Shown here piece after piece: positions 8,147 through 17,222 of a stretch of 64,000 bases of DNA. The stretch is from Rhodovibrionaceae bacterium. Lineage in GTDB: Bacteria; Pseudomonadota; Alphaproteobacteria; Kiloniellales; DSM-21159. The stretch is from assembly GCA_028279885.1 (NCBI GenBank), contig JANQMX010000111.1, positions 1-64,000 on the forward strand, in the 5' to 3' direction. The notes beneath the pieces are model-generated. The model saw nothing but the letters and a program-made list of their open reading frames with translations. It was not told the origin of the DNA and searched no databases. Position numbers and translations under genes: made by a program. Every line of letters begins with the position of its first letter. The first letter of the stretch is position 1.

Positions 8147-9262
8147 ATGAAGATTCAGAGCATCGAGACCTTCAGTACCCGTTTCGTCTGCCTCGTACGG
8201 GTGCGCAGCGACGATGGCGCCGAGGGTTGGGGCCAAGTTGCGCCTTACCACGCCGACATCACCGCCCAGGTCGTGCACCGCCAGGTCGCGCCGCATGCCC
8301 TGGGGGCCGACGTCGACGACATCGACGGCCTCGTGCAGCTGATTCCCGAGCGAGAGCACAAGTTTCCCGGTTCCTATGTCAACCGCGCCATGGGCGGCCT
8401 CGAGACGGCCCTGTGGGACCTGCGCGGCAAACGCGAAGGCAAGAGCGTTTGCGAGCTGCTCGGCGGGACGCCGCGGCCTATTCGTGTCTACGCCTCAAGC
8501 ATGAGCCGCGACATCGCAGCGAAGGACGAGGCCGAGCGCTTCCTGAGGCTGCGGGAAGCACACGGCTATGACGCCTTCAAGTTTCGGGTCGGCAGCGAGG
8601 TTGGGCACGACCGCGACGAGTGGGAAGGACGAACCGAGGACATCGTCAAGACGGTCAGCCAGGCGCTCAACGGCGAAGCCGACCTGCTGGTCGACGCGAA
8701 CAGCTGCTATACGCCCAAGCGGGCCATCGAGGTAGGGCGGATGCTGGAGGACCACGGCATCGTCCATTTCGAAGAGCCCTGCCCCTATTGGGAGATGGCT
8801 TGGACCAAGGAGGTTGCCGACGCTCTCGATATCGACGTGACCGGCGGCGAGCAGGACTGCCAGCTCTCCATCTGGCGGCGGATGATCGACATGCGCGCGG
8901 TCGACGTGGTGCAGCCCGACGTCTGCTATCTCGGCGGTATCAGCCGCACTTTGCAGGTGGCCGAGATGGCGCGTGAAGCGGGCCTGCCCTGCACGCCGCA
9001 CTCCGCCAATCTCAGCCTGGTGACCGTCTTCACTTTGCATCTGATGGGAGCCATTCCGGGTGCGGGTCCTTACGTCGAGTTCACGATCGAAGGGCCCGAC
9101 TACTACCCCTGGCAGGACGGCATCTACGAGCCGGCGCTGATCGCCCGGGACGGAAAGGTGCAGATCCCCGATGGGCCGGGCTGGGGCGTGGAGATCAACG
9201 AGGACTGGCTGCAGTCCGCCGAGTACGCCATCAGCGAAGCTGCGCGAGGTGGCCATGGCTGA
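8147..9262 (+). CDS. Enolase-superfamily (mandelate racemase/muconate lactonizing) enzyme
   Basis: This 371-residue protein has the capping domain followed by the TIM barrel of the mandelate racemase subgroup. Metal ligands are Asp183 (LVDAN), Glu209 (HFEEP) and Glu235 (TGGEQ), with Asp258 and His285 (TPHSAN) as the candidate Asp-His dyad. The second-strand acid/base motif reads Lys145-Phe-Arg147 (KFRVG) instead of K-x-K, which points to an acid-sugar dehydratase or cycloisomerase. It heads a cluster with a sugar-type ABC importer and dehydrogenases, so it probably acts on the imported sugar acid. The ATG at 8147 has GGGAGG eleven bases upstream; TTG at 8144 is possible. Its end overlaps the next gene by eight bases. 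Confidence 0.9.
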   Translation: MKIQSIETFSTRFVCLVRVRSDDGAEGWGQVAPYHADITAQVVHRQVAPHALGADVDDIDGLVQLIPEREHKFPGSYVNRAMGGLETALWDLRGKREGKSVCELLGGTPRPIRVYASSMSRDIAAKDEAERFLRLREAHGYDAFKFRVGSEVGHDRDEWEGRTEDIVKTVSQALNGEADLLVDANSCYTPKRAIEVGRMLEDHGIVHFEEPCPYWEMAWTKEVADALDIDVTGGEQDCQLSIWRRMIDMRAVDVVQPDVCYLGGISRTLQVAEMAREAGLPCTPHSANLSLVTVFTLHLMGAIPGAGPYVEFTIEGPDYYPWQDGIYEPALIARDGKVQIPDGPGWGVEINEDWLQSAEYAISEAARGGHG

Positions 9263-10397
9263 GATCGTTCTCTCCAATGTCACCAAGCGCTTCGGCTCGA
9301 CCCTGGCGGTGGACGAGGTCTCCATGACCATCGGCGACGGCGAGTTCATGGTCTTCGTCGGGCCGTCGGGCTGCGGAAAGTCGACCACCCTGCGCATGAT
9401 CGCGGGGCTGGAAACGGTGAGTGACGGGCAGATCCACATCGGCCCGCGCGAGGTCACACGGCTGCAGCCCAAGGAGCGGAACATCGCCATGGTGTTCCAG
9501 AACTACGCGCTCTATGCCCACAAGAACGTCTACGACAATCTCGGCTTCGGGCTGAAGGTGCGCGGCACGCCGAAGGCGGAGATCGAGCAGCGCGTGCGCC
9601 GCGCCGCCGATCTGCTGGGTATCGGCGAGCTGCTGGAGCGCAAGCCCAAGCAGCTCTCGGGCGGGCAGATGCAGCGTGTGGCGCTGGGCCGGGCCCTGGT
9701 GCGCGATCCCGAGGTCTTCTTGCTCGACGAGCCGCTCAGCAACCTCGACGCCAAGATGCGCGTGCGCATGCGCGAGGAGATCGGCAAGCTGCACAGCGCC
9801 ACCGGCACCAGCATGATCTACGTCACTCATGACCAGATCGAGGCCATGACACTGGGCGACCGGATCGCCGTCATGAAAGATGGCCGCGTGCAGCAGATCG
9901 GACGCCCGCTCGAGATCTACGATCACCCGGTCAACATGTTCGTCGCCAACTTTATCGGCTCGCCGGAGATGAACCTGGTCGAGGGGCACTTGGAGGGCAG
10001 CGCCGACGGCCTGCAGGTGGTTTGCGACGGTTTTGCGCTGACGCTGCCCGAGAGGCTTTTGTCGCAACGGCCGCAGAGCGACCGCGTCGCCCTCGGCCTG
10101 CGCCCGGAGCATCTCACGCCGATGAATGAGAGCGAGGGGATGATCGCGGCGACAGTCAGTCACGTCGAGCAAATGGGCGCTCATACGCTGATCTTCTGCC
10201 AGTCCGGAGGGACGGCCCTAAGTGCGCTGGTCGGCCGCGACGACCATGTCCGCAGCGGCGATCGCCTCGCGCTCAGTATCTCTTTGGACCAGGTTCACCT
10301 GTTCGATCCGCTCGACGGGGAGAGTTTGCTTTCGGCTTCGAAAGCATACGAGGGGAAGCACCCTGAAAACACACAAAGGGAGGTAACCCATGGCTAA
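9255..10397 (+). CDS. Sugar-type ABC transporter ATP-binding protein (MalK/UgpC class)
   Basis: This 380-residue ATPase has Walker [10 protein letters not shown] at 36-44, Q-loop [10 protein letters not shown], signature LSGGQMQR, Walker [13 protein letters not shown] and H-loop VTHDQ, then a C-terminal TOBE region from about residue 240, as in CUT1 importers. The ATG at 9255 overlaps the stop of the upstream enolase-superfamily gene by eight bases, and its own end overlaps the binding-protein start by eight bases, so expression is tightly coupled. It powers the permease pair encoded at 11833-13545. Confidence 0.95.
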   Translation: MAEIVLSNVTKRFGSTLAVDEVSMTIGDGEFMVFVGPSGCGKSTTLRMIAGLETVSDGQIHIGPREVTRLQPKERNIAMVFQNYALYAHKNVYDNLGFGLKVRGTPKAEIEQRVRRAADLLGIGELLERKPKQLSGGQMQRVALGRALVRDPEVFLLDEPLSNLDAKMRVRMREEIGKLHSATGTSMIYVTHDQIEAMTLGDRIAVMKDGRVQQIGRPLEIYDHPVNMFVANFIGSPEMNLVEGHLEGSADGLQVVCDGFALTLPERLLSQRPQSDRVALGLRPEHLTPMNESEGMIAATVSHVEQMGAHTLIFCQSGGTALSALVGRDDHVRSGDRLALSISLDQVHLFDPLDGESLLSASKAYEGKHPENTQREVTHG

Positions 10398-11769
10398 GTC
10401 TGGAAAGAAGTTTTCGAAACACGCTGTTACCCGCCAGGGCGATGCGCCGCGCAAGACGCTCTCGCGACGCTCCGTGGTCAAGGCGGTCGGTGTAGCCGGT
10501 GGCGCTGCGGCGCTTGGCTTTCCCGCGCCCTTCGTCAATGCCGCCCAGAAGGAGATCCGTTTCCTGAACGGCGAGCCCACCGTCGAAAGCGTGCGGGCCA
10601 TGAAGTTTGCCGCGGCCCAGTACGAGAAAGAGACGGGCGTCAAGGTACAGATGGACACGGTTCCGGTCGGCAAGGCTTTCGAAAAGCTGCAGACCGGCAT
10701 CAAGGCCGGCCGGCCCTATGACATCGGCACCCTGTTCTTCATCGGCGACGTCGTCCTTCTGGCCAGCGAAGGCCAGCTCGCGCCACTCAACGAGATCATC
10801 GAGCAGTACGAGTGGGGTCCGCGCATCCTCTTCCCGATCGACGGGAACTACTACTGGTACCCCTACGACTACAATCTCTGTTGGATCAACTATCGCCGCG
10901 ATCTCTACGACAAGCATGGCCTCAAGGAGCCGGCCAACTGGACCGAGCTGATGGAGAACATGGCCGCGCTGAAGGGCGAGGGCGACGACATGACGGAGAA
11001 CGGCATTCTCCATCCGATCTCCTCGAGCAGCGCCACCAATTACTTCAGCTTCGGCTACATGTGGGCCGAGGGCGGCCAGGTCTTCGACGACAATTGGAAC
11101 GTCGTGCTCGACCAAGGCGACGTGAAGAAGTCGGTGATCAGCTATCTCGACTACTTCAACGATCTGACCGACCTCATGCCGACCGGCATCGCACAGGCGG
11201 AGTGGGGTGTCGGCCTGCGCGGCTTCCGCTCCGGCCAGCTCTCGCATGCGCCGGGCACCGGCCGGGCGATCGACGTCATTCGCACGACCGACGAGGAGAT
11301 GGCGCAGAAGATCGGCATCTTCCCCTTCCCGTCGAGCGACGGAAAGCAGGTCGCCGTCAACCACGGTTACGACGGCTGGGTGGTGCTCGACACACCGCAG
11401 ACCGAGGAAGCCATGAAGTTCATGAAGTGGTTCTCCGACGAGCACCTCATCAACTTCCTGCACACCTCCGCGGTGCACTACCAGCCGGCGCGCATGGACA
11501 TCTACGAGGACCCGCGTTGGCTGGCGCATCCGGCGCTCGAGCAGTACTCGCACATCACAAGTTGGCAGAAGCGGTTCCTGACCGATCCCGATGTGGTCAT
11601 CGCCTCGATCGACTCGGCGGGGCCTGTGGCTGACCTGCGGTCGGCGAAGGTCTTCCGCTCCTATGCCCTGCCGGAGATGCTGCAGAACAAGATCCTGAAA
11701 GGCATGGACTCCTCCGAAGCTGTCGATGTCGCGGCCAACAAGATCCGCGACGTGGTTTCCGGAGGCTGA
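10390..11769 (+). CDS. ABC transporter solute-binding protein with Tat signal
   Basis: This 459-residue family-1 type extracellular binding protein carries a twin-arginine signal (SRRSVVK at 25-31, hydrophobic VGVAGGAAALGF, then VNAAQ cleavage region). The mature part begins KEIRFLNGEPT, a typical first strand, and has aromatic patches (NYYWYPYDYN) suited to sugar binding. Tat export implies folding before transport, possibly with a cofactor or metal. The substrate is unknown; neighbours suggest an oxidised or substituted sugar or polyol. A strong hairpin follows the gene. Confidence 0.92.
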   Translation: MAKSGKKFSKHAVTRQGDAPRKTLSRRSVVKAVGVAGGAAALGFPAPFVNAAQKEIRFLNGEPTVESVRAMKFAAAQYEKETGVKVQMDTVPVGKAFEKLQTGIKAGRPYDIGTLFFIGDVVLLASEGQLAPLNEIIEQYEWGPRILFPIDGNYYWYPYDYNLCWINYRRDLYDKHGLKEPANWTELMENMAALKGEGDDMTENGILHPISSSSATNYFSFGYMWAEGGQVFDDNWNVVLDQGDVKKSVISYLDYFNDLTDLMPTGIAQAEWGVGLRGFRSGQLSHAPGTGRAIDVIRTTDEEMAQKIGIFPFPSSDGKQVAVNHGYDGWVVLDTPQTEEAMKFMKWFSDEHLINFLHTSAVHYQPARMDIYEDPRWLAHPALEQYSHITSWQKRFLTDPDVVIASIDSAGPVADLRSAKVFRSYALPEMLQNKILKGMDSSEAVDVAANKIRDVVSGG

Positions 11770-11779
11770 CGCTTGATTT

Positions 11780-11819
11780 GGGGAGCGGTCCAAGAGGCCG
11801 CTCCCCTCTTACTTTTCTT
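11780..11819 (+). terminator. Intercistronic hairpin with T-rich tail after binding-protein gene
   Basis: GGGGAGCGG (11780-11788) pairs perfectly with CCGCTCCCC (11798-11806) over a nine-base loop, followed by TCTTACTTTTCTT. It sits between the binding protein and the first permease of the same operon. It therefore probably acts as a partial terminator or 3' stabiliser that lowers permease expression relative to the binding protein. Confidence 0.75.
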
Positions 11820-11832
11820 GGGCTAGGTAGCC

Positions 11833-12696
11833 ATGGGCGGCGATCGCACGATATACGGCCTCTTTTTCTTCGGCCTCGCGTTGACGGCGGTGGTGATCGT
11901 CTATCCGGCGGTCTACGCGATCGAGCTCAGCTTCCAGAACGCCCAGTCGTTCATTTCGGAGCCCGAGTGGGTCGGCTTCGACAACTATGTGCGTGTTCTG
12001 CAGGACGCCGAGTTCTGGAATGCCCTTTGGCGGGGCATCGTCTTCGCCGGTACCGCCATTCTGCTGCAGATCGTCCTCGGCATCGGCTTCGCCATGCTGC
12101 TGGATGCCGCCATCCCCTTCAAACGAGCCTTCCGCGGCATCGCCATCCTGCCCTATCTGCTGCCGACGCTGATCGTCGCCCTCACGTTCCGTTGGATGCT
12201 CAACGACCCCATCGGGGTCATCACCGTGGCCATGCAGGACCTTGGTTTCGGCACGGTCGACTGGTTCGGTTCGCCGACCCTGGCCATGGGCATCGTCATC
12301 ACCATCAGTGTCTGGATTTGGACGCCGTTTGTCACCGTGGCCATCCTGGCCGGCCTGCAATCCGTTCCCGAGTCGCTCTATGAAGCGGCCAAGGTGGACG
12401 GTGCCAGCGCCTGGCAGCGTTTCTGGCACGTCACCATTCCGCAGCTTGGCCCGGTGCTGACCGTCGTCGTTCTGCTGCGCGCCATCTGGATGTTCAACAA
12501 GTTCGACATCGTCTGGCTGATGACCGGCGGCGGACCGCTGCAGGCGACAGAGCACCTGCCCATCCTGGCCTACCGCAAGGCTTTCCAGAGCTACGACGTT
12601 AGCACGGGGGCGACGGTCTCGACGATCTCCTTCCTTATCCTCGCGGTCGCGGTGCTGATCTACTTCCGCATGTTCCCGCTCGACACCAAGGACTGA
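11833..12696 (+). CDS. Sugar-type ABC transporter permease (MalF-like)
   Basis: This 287-residue protein has six predicted membrane segments and the permease EAA loop (EAAKVDGASAWQRFWHVTIPQLGP, near residues 183-206) that docks onto the ATPase. It belongs to the CUT1 permease family. It is followed nine bases later by the partner permease and forms the heterodimeric channel with it. The ATG at 11833 follows an AGGT-containing site. Confidence 0.94.
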   Translation: MGGDRTIYGLFFFGLALTAVVIVYPAVYAIELSFQNAQSFISEPEWVGFDNYVRVLQDAEFWNALWRGIVFAGTAILLQIVLGIGFAMLLDAAIPFKRAFRGIAILPYLLPTLIVALTFRWMLNDPIGVITVAMQDLGFGTVDWFGSPTLAMGIVITISVWIWTPFVTVAILAGLQSVPESLYEAAKVDGASAWQRFWHVTIPQLGPVLTVVVLLRAIWMFNKFDIVWLMTGGGPLQATEHLPILAYRKAFQSYDVSTGATVSTISFLILAVAVLIYFRMFPLDTKD

Positions 12697-12705
12697 GGCC
12701 GCCCC

Positions 12706-13545
12706 GTGAAGACCGAGCTCGAAGTCCCTCTCAGCAGCCGCCTCGCGCTCTATGTCGCCATGGCGGTCACGCTGATCTACTCGTTTTTCCCGGTCTACTG
12801 GATGCTGGTCACCAGTGTGCGGGACCCGAAGGTTCTCTACAATCAGGTGAGCCTCATCCCCGGGCCGTTTTCCTTGGAGAGCTATGAGACGCTGCTGGCC
12901 GCGACCGACTACCCGACCTGGTTCACCAATTCGGTTCTCGTCGCCAGCGTGACCGTCGTCATAACCCTGATCTTCTCCGTGCTCATCGCCTATGCGGTGA
13001 CCCGGCTGCACCTGCGCGGCAAGACCGCGATCATCGGCTCCATGCTGCTGGCTTACATGTTTCCGCCGCTGCTGGTGGCTATTCCGCTTTACACCATCTT
13101 CGCCCAGATCGGTCTTGCCAATACGCACTTCGCCCTGATTCTCTCTCACTGCACCATCACCCTGCCGCTCGGCGTCTGGCTGCTGTGGGGCTTCTTCAAG
13201 CAATTGCCGATCGACGTCGAGCAGGCGGCGATGGTCGACGGCTGTTCGCGGCTCGGTGCCTTCTTCCGCGTCGTGCTTCCGCTCTCGCTGCCGGGGGTGA
13301 CCACCGTCGCCATCTTCTCCTTCCTGCTGTCGTGGACCGACTACACCTTCGCGCTGGTGATGATCGACAGCGACGACCAGAAGACCTTGCCGGTCGGCCT
13401 CGAGACCATGACCGGGCAGTACGAGCTGCGCGACGGGGAGCTGATGGCCGGCTCGACCTTGATCGCCCTGCCGCTGCTCGTTCTCTTCATCTTCCTCAAC
13501 CGCTACTTCATCCACGGCTTGGCTGCCGGGGCGGTCAAACGATAG
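12706..13545 (+). CDS. Sugar-type ABC transporter permease (MalG-like)
   Basis: This 279-residue protein has six predicted membrane segments and the EAA loop (EQAAMVDGCSRLGAFFRVVLPLSLPG, near residues 173-198). It starts at GTG 12706 and is the second permease of the CUT1-type importer with the 11833 gene. The short gaps on both sides place it inside the operon. Confidence 0.94.
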   Translation: MKTELEVPLSSRLALYVAMAVTLIYSFFPVYWMLVTSVRDPKVLYNQVSLIPGPFSLESYETLLAATDYPTWFTNSVLVASVTVVITLIFSVLIAYAVTRLHLRGKTAIIGSMLLAYMFPPLLVAIPLYTIFAQIGLANTHFALILSHCTITLPLGVWLLWGFFKQLPIDVEQAAMVDGCSRLGAFFRVVLPLSLPGVTTVAIFSFLLSWTDYTFALVMIDSDDQKTLPVGLETMTGQYELRDGELMAGSTLIALPLLVLFIFLNRYFIHGLAAGAVKR

Positions 13546-13559
13546 AGGGCAGCCCGGCC

Positions 13560-14459
13560 ATGGCGGCGATCGCGAACATCGGCTTTATCGGCCTTGGCGC
13601 CATGGGCAGCGCCATGGCCCGCAACCTGCTGACCACCCGCTATCGGGTCACCGGCTACGATCTGTCGGCAGCGGCCCAAGATCGCCTGGCAGCGGCGGGC
13701 GGAACGGCGGCCGCCTCGCCAAGGGCCGCCGCCGAAGCGGCCGACTTGGTCATCACCATGCTGCCCGATGCCCCTGATGTGGATGCTGCACTGACCGGCG
13801 AGGGGGGCATCCTCTCGCTACCCAGCCAGGGGCGGCTGCTGATGAACTGCAGCACCATCGATCCGGCCGAAGCGCGACGATTCGCCGCCAAGGCTGCTGA
13901 TGCCGGCTGGTCTTACCTCGACTGTGCTGTGGGACGCACCGCCACGCAGGCTGCCGAGGGGAAGTGCCTCTTCCTGCTCGGTGGTGAGACCGGCGACAAG
14001 CTCGCCGTCGGCCCGGTGCTCAAAGCGATGGGGGATTCGGTTATCGACTGCGGCGCGGTCGGTCAGGCCAGCGCCATGAAAATCGTCAACAACTACCTGG
14101 CGCTGGTCGGTTGCCTGGCGACGGCCGAGGCCCTGATGCTCGCACGTGCCGCCTCGGTGAAGGATGTCGCCGCACTCGACGTCATCAACGGCACGTCCGC
14201 GCGCAACGGTAACTCCATGCAGAATTTTCCCAACAAAGTGCTCAAGGGCGATGTCTCGCCAGGCTTCTCCCTCGACCTTGGGCGCAAGGACTTGGCCATT
14301 GCCGTGGCGGCGATGAAGCGCGAGGGCCTGTCGAGCTTTCTCGGCGAGCAGGCGCTCAAGGCCTTCGACAGCGCGCGGGAGGAAGGGCACGGCGGCAACG
14401 ACTGCACGGACCTTCTGAACGTGTTGTCGAAGCTGTCCGAGCGTCGGCAGGGGGACTGA
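13560..14459 (+). CDS. Beta-hydroxyacid dehydrogenase family, sulfolactaldehyde reductase (YihU)-like
   Basis: This 299-residue NAD(P)-dependent enzyme has the Rossmann motif GFIGLGAMGSAMA at 8-20 and catalytic Lys174 in MKIVNNY. The substrate loop, which in ordinary 3-hydroxyisobutyrate dehydrogenases reads DAPVSGG, here reads DCAVGRTATQA (121-131). The V-G-R-T form with Arg126, together with Asn177-Asn178, matches YihU, where the arginine and asparagine contact the sulfonate of 3-sulfolactaldehyde. The later FPNKVLKGD...FSLDLGRKDL stretch also resembles YihU. It may interconvert sulfolactaldehyde and dihydroxypropanesulfonate, or reduce another small anion-bearing aldehyde. The ATG at 13560 follows GAGGG. 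One base separates it from the next gene. Confidence 0.85.
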   Translation: MAAIANIGFIGLGAMGSAMARNLLTTRYRVTGYDLSAAAQDRLAAAGGTAAASPRAAAEAADLVITMLPDAPDVDAALTGEGGILSLPSQGRLLMNCSTIDPAEARRFAAKAADAGWSYLDCAVGRTATQAAEGKCLFLLGGETGDKLAVGPVLKAMGDSVIDCGAVGQASAMKIVNNYLALVGCLATAEALMLARAASVKDVAALDVINGTSARNGNSMQNFPNKVLKGDVSPGFSLDLGRKDLAIAVAAMKREGLSSFLGEQALKAFDSAREEGHGGNDCTDLLNVLSKLSERRQGD

Positions 14460-14460
14460 G

Positions 14461-15582
14461 ATGAAAGCCGCCGTCAGCTACGGCGCGGGTCAGCCACTGG
14501 TGGTGGAGGAGGTCGCCATCGACGCGCCATCCCGCGGCGAAGTCGCGGTTCAGGTCGGGGCCTGTGCCATCTGCCAAAGCGATTTGCACTATCTCTCAGG
14601 CGCCTGGCCAGGGAAGCCCTTTCCGGTTATCTGCGGGCATGAGGTTGCAGGCACCGTGGTTGGTGTCGGCAGATCGGTGGCAGGCGTGCGGGAAGGCGAC
14701 CGGGTCATTGTCAGTCTTATCCGCAACCTCGGGACCTGCGAGCCCTGCCTTGCCGGTCACCCTTCTCACGGATATTGCCGGGCCGGACATCCTTATCTCT
14801 GCGAAGCGACCTTGCCATTGGATCGGGAGGAACGGTTCGCCAACGGCGATGGCGCGCGCGTGCATCAAGGCTTGAAGGTTGGCGGCTTCGCCGAGCAGAT
14901 CCTGGTGCATCCCTCCCAGCTCGCCGCCATTCCGGCCGACATGCCGCTGGAGGAAGCGAGCCTTTTGGCTTGCGGCGTCTTGACCGGCTATGGCGCGGTC
15001 TTCAATTCGGCCAAGATGCGGCCCGGCGCCAGTGTCGCGGTCATCGGCATCGGCGGTGTCGGCATCAACTGCCTTCAGGCCGCCGTTATCGGCGACGCCG
15101 AGACGGTCATCGCGATCGACGTGGTGCCGGAGAAATTCGCGCTGGCACAGGCTTTGGGCGCCACCCATACGCTGAATGCCAAGGAGACGCCGGTCGTCGA
15201 GGCGGTGATGGAGATCACCGATGGCTTCGGCGTCGACTATGCCTTTGTCGCCGCCGGCAGCGGAGCCGCCATCGAGCAGGGATCCGAAATCCTGGCCAAG
15301 CTTGGCTGCCTGGTGGTCGCTGCCTTGCCGCCCGCCGGCGTGACCGCGCAGATCCAGCCGCGCTTCTTGGTGAACAAGAACCAGTCGATGCTTGGCACCA
15401 AGATGGGCTCCGCGCGGCTTTCCCACGACATCCCTATCCTGATCGAGCATTATCGTGCGGGGCGCCTAAAGCTCGGCGCGCTGATCGCCGAGCGCTACCC
15501 CTTAGACCGTATCAACGACGCCATCGAAAGCGCGGGGCAGGGCGCTGCCGCCCGCAACGTGATCGCGTTCGCCAGCCAATGA
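14461..15582 (+). CDS. Zinc-dependent alcohol dehydrogenase (MDR family)
   Basis: This 373-residue medium-chain dehydrogenase has catalytic zinc ligands Cys38 and His60-Glu61 (CGHE), a structural zinc site with four cysteines (93, 96, 106, 114) in a CEPC...C...C pattern, and the NAD-binding GIGGVG at about 195-200. It should oxidise an alcohol or polyol with NAD(P). It begins one base after the YihU-like gene and precedes an aldehyde dehydrogenase, suggesting an alcohol-aldehyde-acid route. The insertion around the structural zinc site is longer than usual. Confidence 0.92.
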   Translation: MKAAVSYGAGQPLVVEEVAIDAPSRGEVAVQVGACAICQSDLHYLSGAWPGKPFPVICGHEVAGTVVGVGRSVAGVREGDRVIVSLIRNLGTCEPCLAGHPSHGYCRAGHPYLCEATLPLDREERFANGDGARVHQGLKVGGFAEQILVHPSQLAAIPADMPLEEASLLACGVLTGYGAVFNSAKMRPGASVAVIGIGGVGINCLQAAVIGDAETVIAIDVVPEKFALAQALGATHTLNAKETPVVEAVMEITDGFGVDYAFVAAGSGAAIEQGSEILAKLGCLVVAALPPAGVTAQIQPRFLVNKNQSMLGTKMGSARLSHDIPILIEHYRAGRLKLGALIAERYPLDRINDAIESAGQGAAARNVIAFASQ

Positions 15583-15627
15583 CACCGGCGCTACAGGCCG
15601 GGCAAGCAAGGACGGAGTGTCGCCTCC

Positions 15628-17118
15628 ATGAGCAGCAACTTGGAATCTCTGGCTCGTCAGGTCGCCGAAAGCGGACGCATCGAAGGCTTGTCCGACAAGC
15701 ACTTCATCGATGGTCGTTTCATCGCGCGCGGCAACGAATCCCTCGAGTGCTACGACCCGGGGACGGGGAAGCCATTCGCCCAATTCGCTGCGGGCGGCAA
15801 GGCGGAGATCGAGGAAGCGGTGGAGGCCGCCAAAGTGGCCTTCGCCAAGGTCTGGAGCAAGGTGGTGCCCGCCGAGCGCGGCCGCATCCTGCAGAAGACA
15901 GCGGCACTTATCCGCGAGAAGGCGGACTACCTCACGGTGGTCGAGAGCCTGGACTCCGGCAAGACGCTGTCCGAGGCCAAGGGCGACATCGCCAACGCCG
16001 CCCGCACCTTCGAGTACTACGCCGGTGCCGCCGACAAGCTGCAGGGCGATAGCTTCCCCATCAGCGGCGATCTGCTTGCCTACACAGTGCCGGAGCCGAT
16101 GGGTGTCACCGCTCACATCATTCCCTGGAACTATCCTCTGGCCATGCTGGCCCGCGGCGTGGCCCCCGCCCTGGCGGCCGGCTGCACCATCGTTGCCAAA
16201 CCCGCCGAGCAGACGCCGATGACCGCGCTCTTGATGGCCGGCATCCTGCAGGAGGCGGGGCTGCCAGACGGCGTCTTCAACGTCGTCACCGGCACGGGCG
16301 AGGAGGCCGGCGCGCCGCTCGCCGCCCACAAGGACGTGGCGCACATCACCTTCACCGGCTCCGTCGAAACCGGCGGCAAGGTCATGCAGGCGGCTGCCCG
16401 CAACATCACCCAGGTGACCTTGGAGCTTGGCGGCAAGTCGCCGGCCGTCGTGCTGGCCGACTGCGACATGGAGAACGCCATCAACAACGTCGCCGGCTCC
16501 ATCTACAAGAATGCCGGTCAGATCTGTTCGGCTGGCTCGCGCTTGGTGATCGAGCGTTCCATCCATGACGAGTTCGTCGACAAGCTGTCCCGGCGCGCAG
16601 CCCAGCTTCGCCTCGGTCACGGCTTGCGCGATCCCGACGTCGGCCCGGTCAACTCCCAGGAACAGCTCGGCAAGGTGAAGGGCTACCTGGAGGATGCAAA
16701 GGCACGAGGGGTAGAGACGCGCGCCGGCGGCGCGGTCACTGCGGACCCGGAGACCGGTCTCGGCTGGTTCGTCGAGCCAACCATTTTCGACAACCTGGAC
16801 AGCAAGGACAGGCTGGTACAGGAGGAGGTCTTCGGCCCGGTGCTGGCGGTGCAGGTCATTGACTCGCTTGACGAAGCCATCGAGGTCGCTAACGACACTG
16901 AGTATGGGCTGGTCGCCGGTGTCTTCACCAAGGACAGCGCCAAGGCCCGCCGTTTGGCAGGCGCCCTCGACGCTGGACAGATCTTCGTCAATCAGTGGTT
17001 CTCGGTCGGCATAGAGGTGCCCTTCGGCGGCAACAAGAAGTCCGGCATCGGGCGAGAGAAGGGCATGGAAGGCCTGCGCGCGTACTGCAAGATCAAGGCG
17101 GTGGGCGAGAGGTTCTGA
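15628..17118 (+). CDS. NAD-dependent aldehyde dehydrogenase
   Basis: This 496-residue enzyme has the full ALDH set: IIPWNYP with Asn168, KPAEQTP, Glu266 in LELGGKSP as general base and Cys300 in NAGQICSAG as nucleophile. It is closest in style to betaine/aminoaldehyde dehydrogenases, but specificity cannot be fixed. In this cluster it probably oxidises the aldehyde produced by, or shared with, the two upstream dehydrogenases. Confidence 0.93.
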   Translation: MSSNLESLARQVAESGRIEGLSDKHFIDGRFIARGNESLECYDPGTGKPFAQFAAGGKAEIEEAVEAAKVAFAKVWSKVVPAERGRILQKTAALIREKADYLTVVESLDSGKTLSEAKGDIANAARTFEYYAGAADKLQGDSFPISGDLLAYTVPEPMGVTAHIIPWNYPLAMLARGVAPALAAGCTIVAKPAEQTPMTALLMAGILQEAGLPDGVFNVVTGTGEEAGAPLAAHKDVAHITFTGSVETGGKVMQAAARNITQVTLELGGKSPAVVLADCDMENAINNVAGSIYKNAGQICSAGSRLVIERSIHDEFVDKLSRRAAQLRLGHGLRDPDVGPVNSQEQLGKVKGYLEDAKARGVETRAGGAVTADPETGLGWFVEPTIFDNLDSKDRLVQEEVFGPVLAVQVIDSLDEAIEVANDTEYGLVAGVFTKDSAKARRLAGALDAGQIFVNQWFSVGIEVPFGGNKKSGIGREKGMEGLRAYCKIKAVGERF

Positions 17119-17191
17119 GTCATGGATAGGGTTGCCGTTCAACCACTGACCGGCATACTCGACATCGAGATGAGTAGAGTTTCCTGTTTCA

Positions 17192-17215
17192 GGCGCTCTA
17201 ACCCAAGGGAGCGCT
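17192..17215 (+). promoter_or_regulatory. Hairpin overlapping the ribosome site of the next gene
   Basis: GCGCTC (17193-17198) pairs with GAGCGC (17209-17214), extendable by a wobble pair on each outer side. The right half of the hairpin includes part of the AAGGGAG ribosome site of the gene starting at 17223, so the structure could limit translation of that gene. No ligand-binding domain is evident. The rest of the 104-base gap shows nothing else. Confidence 0.35.
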
Positions 17216-17222
17216 TAATCTG

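Noticed and set aside
11809..13515. Long open frame on the minus strand opposite both CUT1 permeases (568 codons)
   Set aside because: It has charged low-complexity composition (runs of E, D, R, Q, H) typical of the complement of membrane-protein genes at high GC, and no domain.
15502..17142. Long minus-strand frame opposite the aldehyde dehydrogenase gene (546 codons)
   Set aside because: The plus strand encodes a complete ALDH with all catalytic residues; the minus frame has no recognisable domain.
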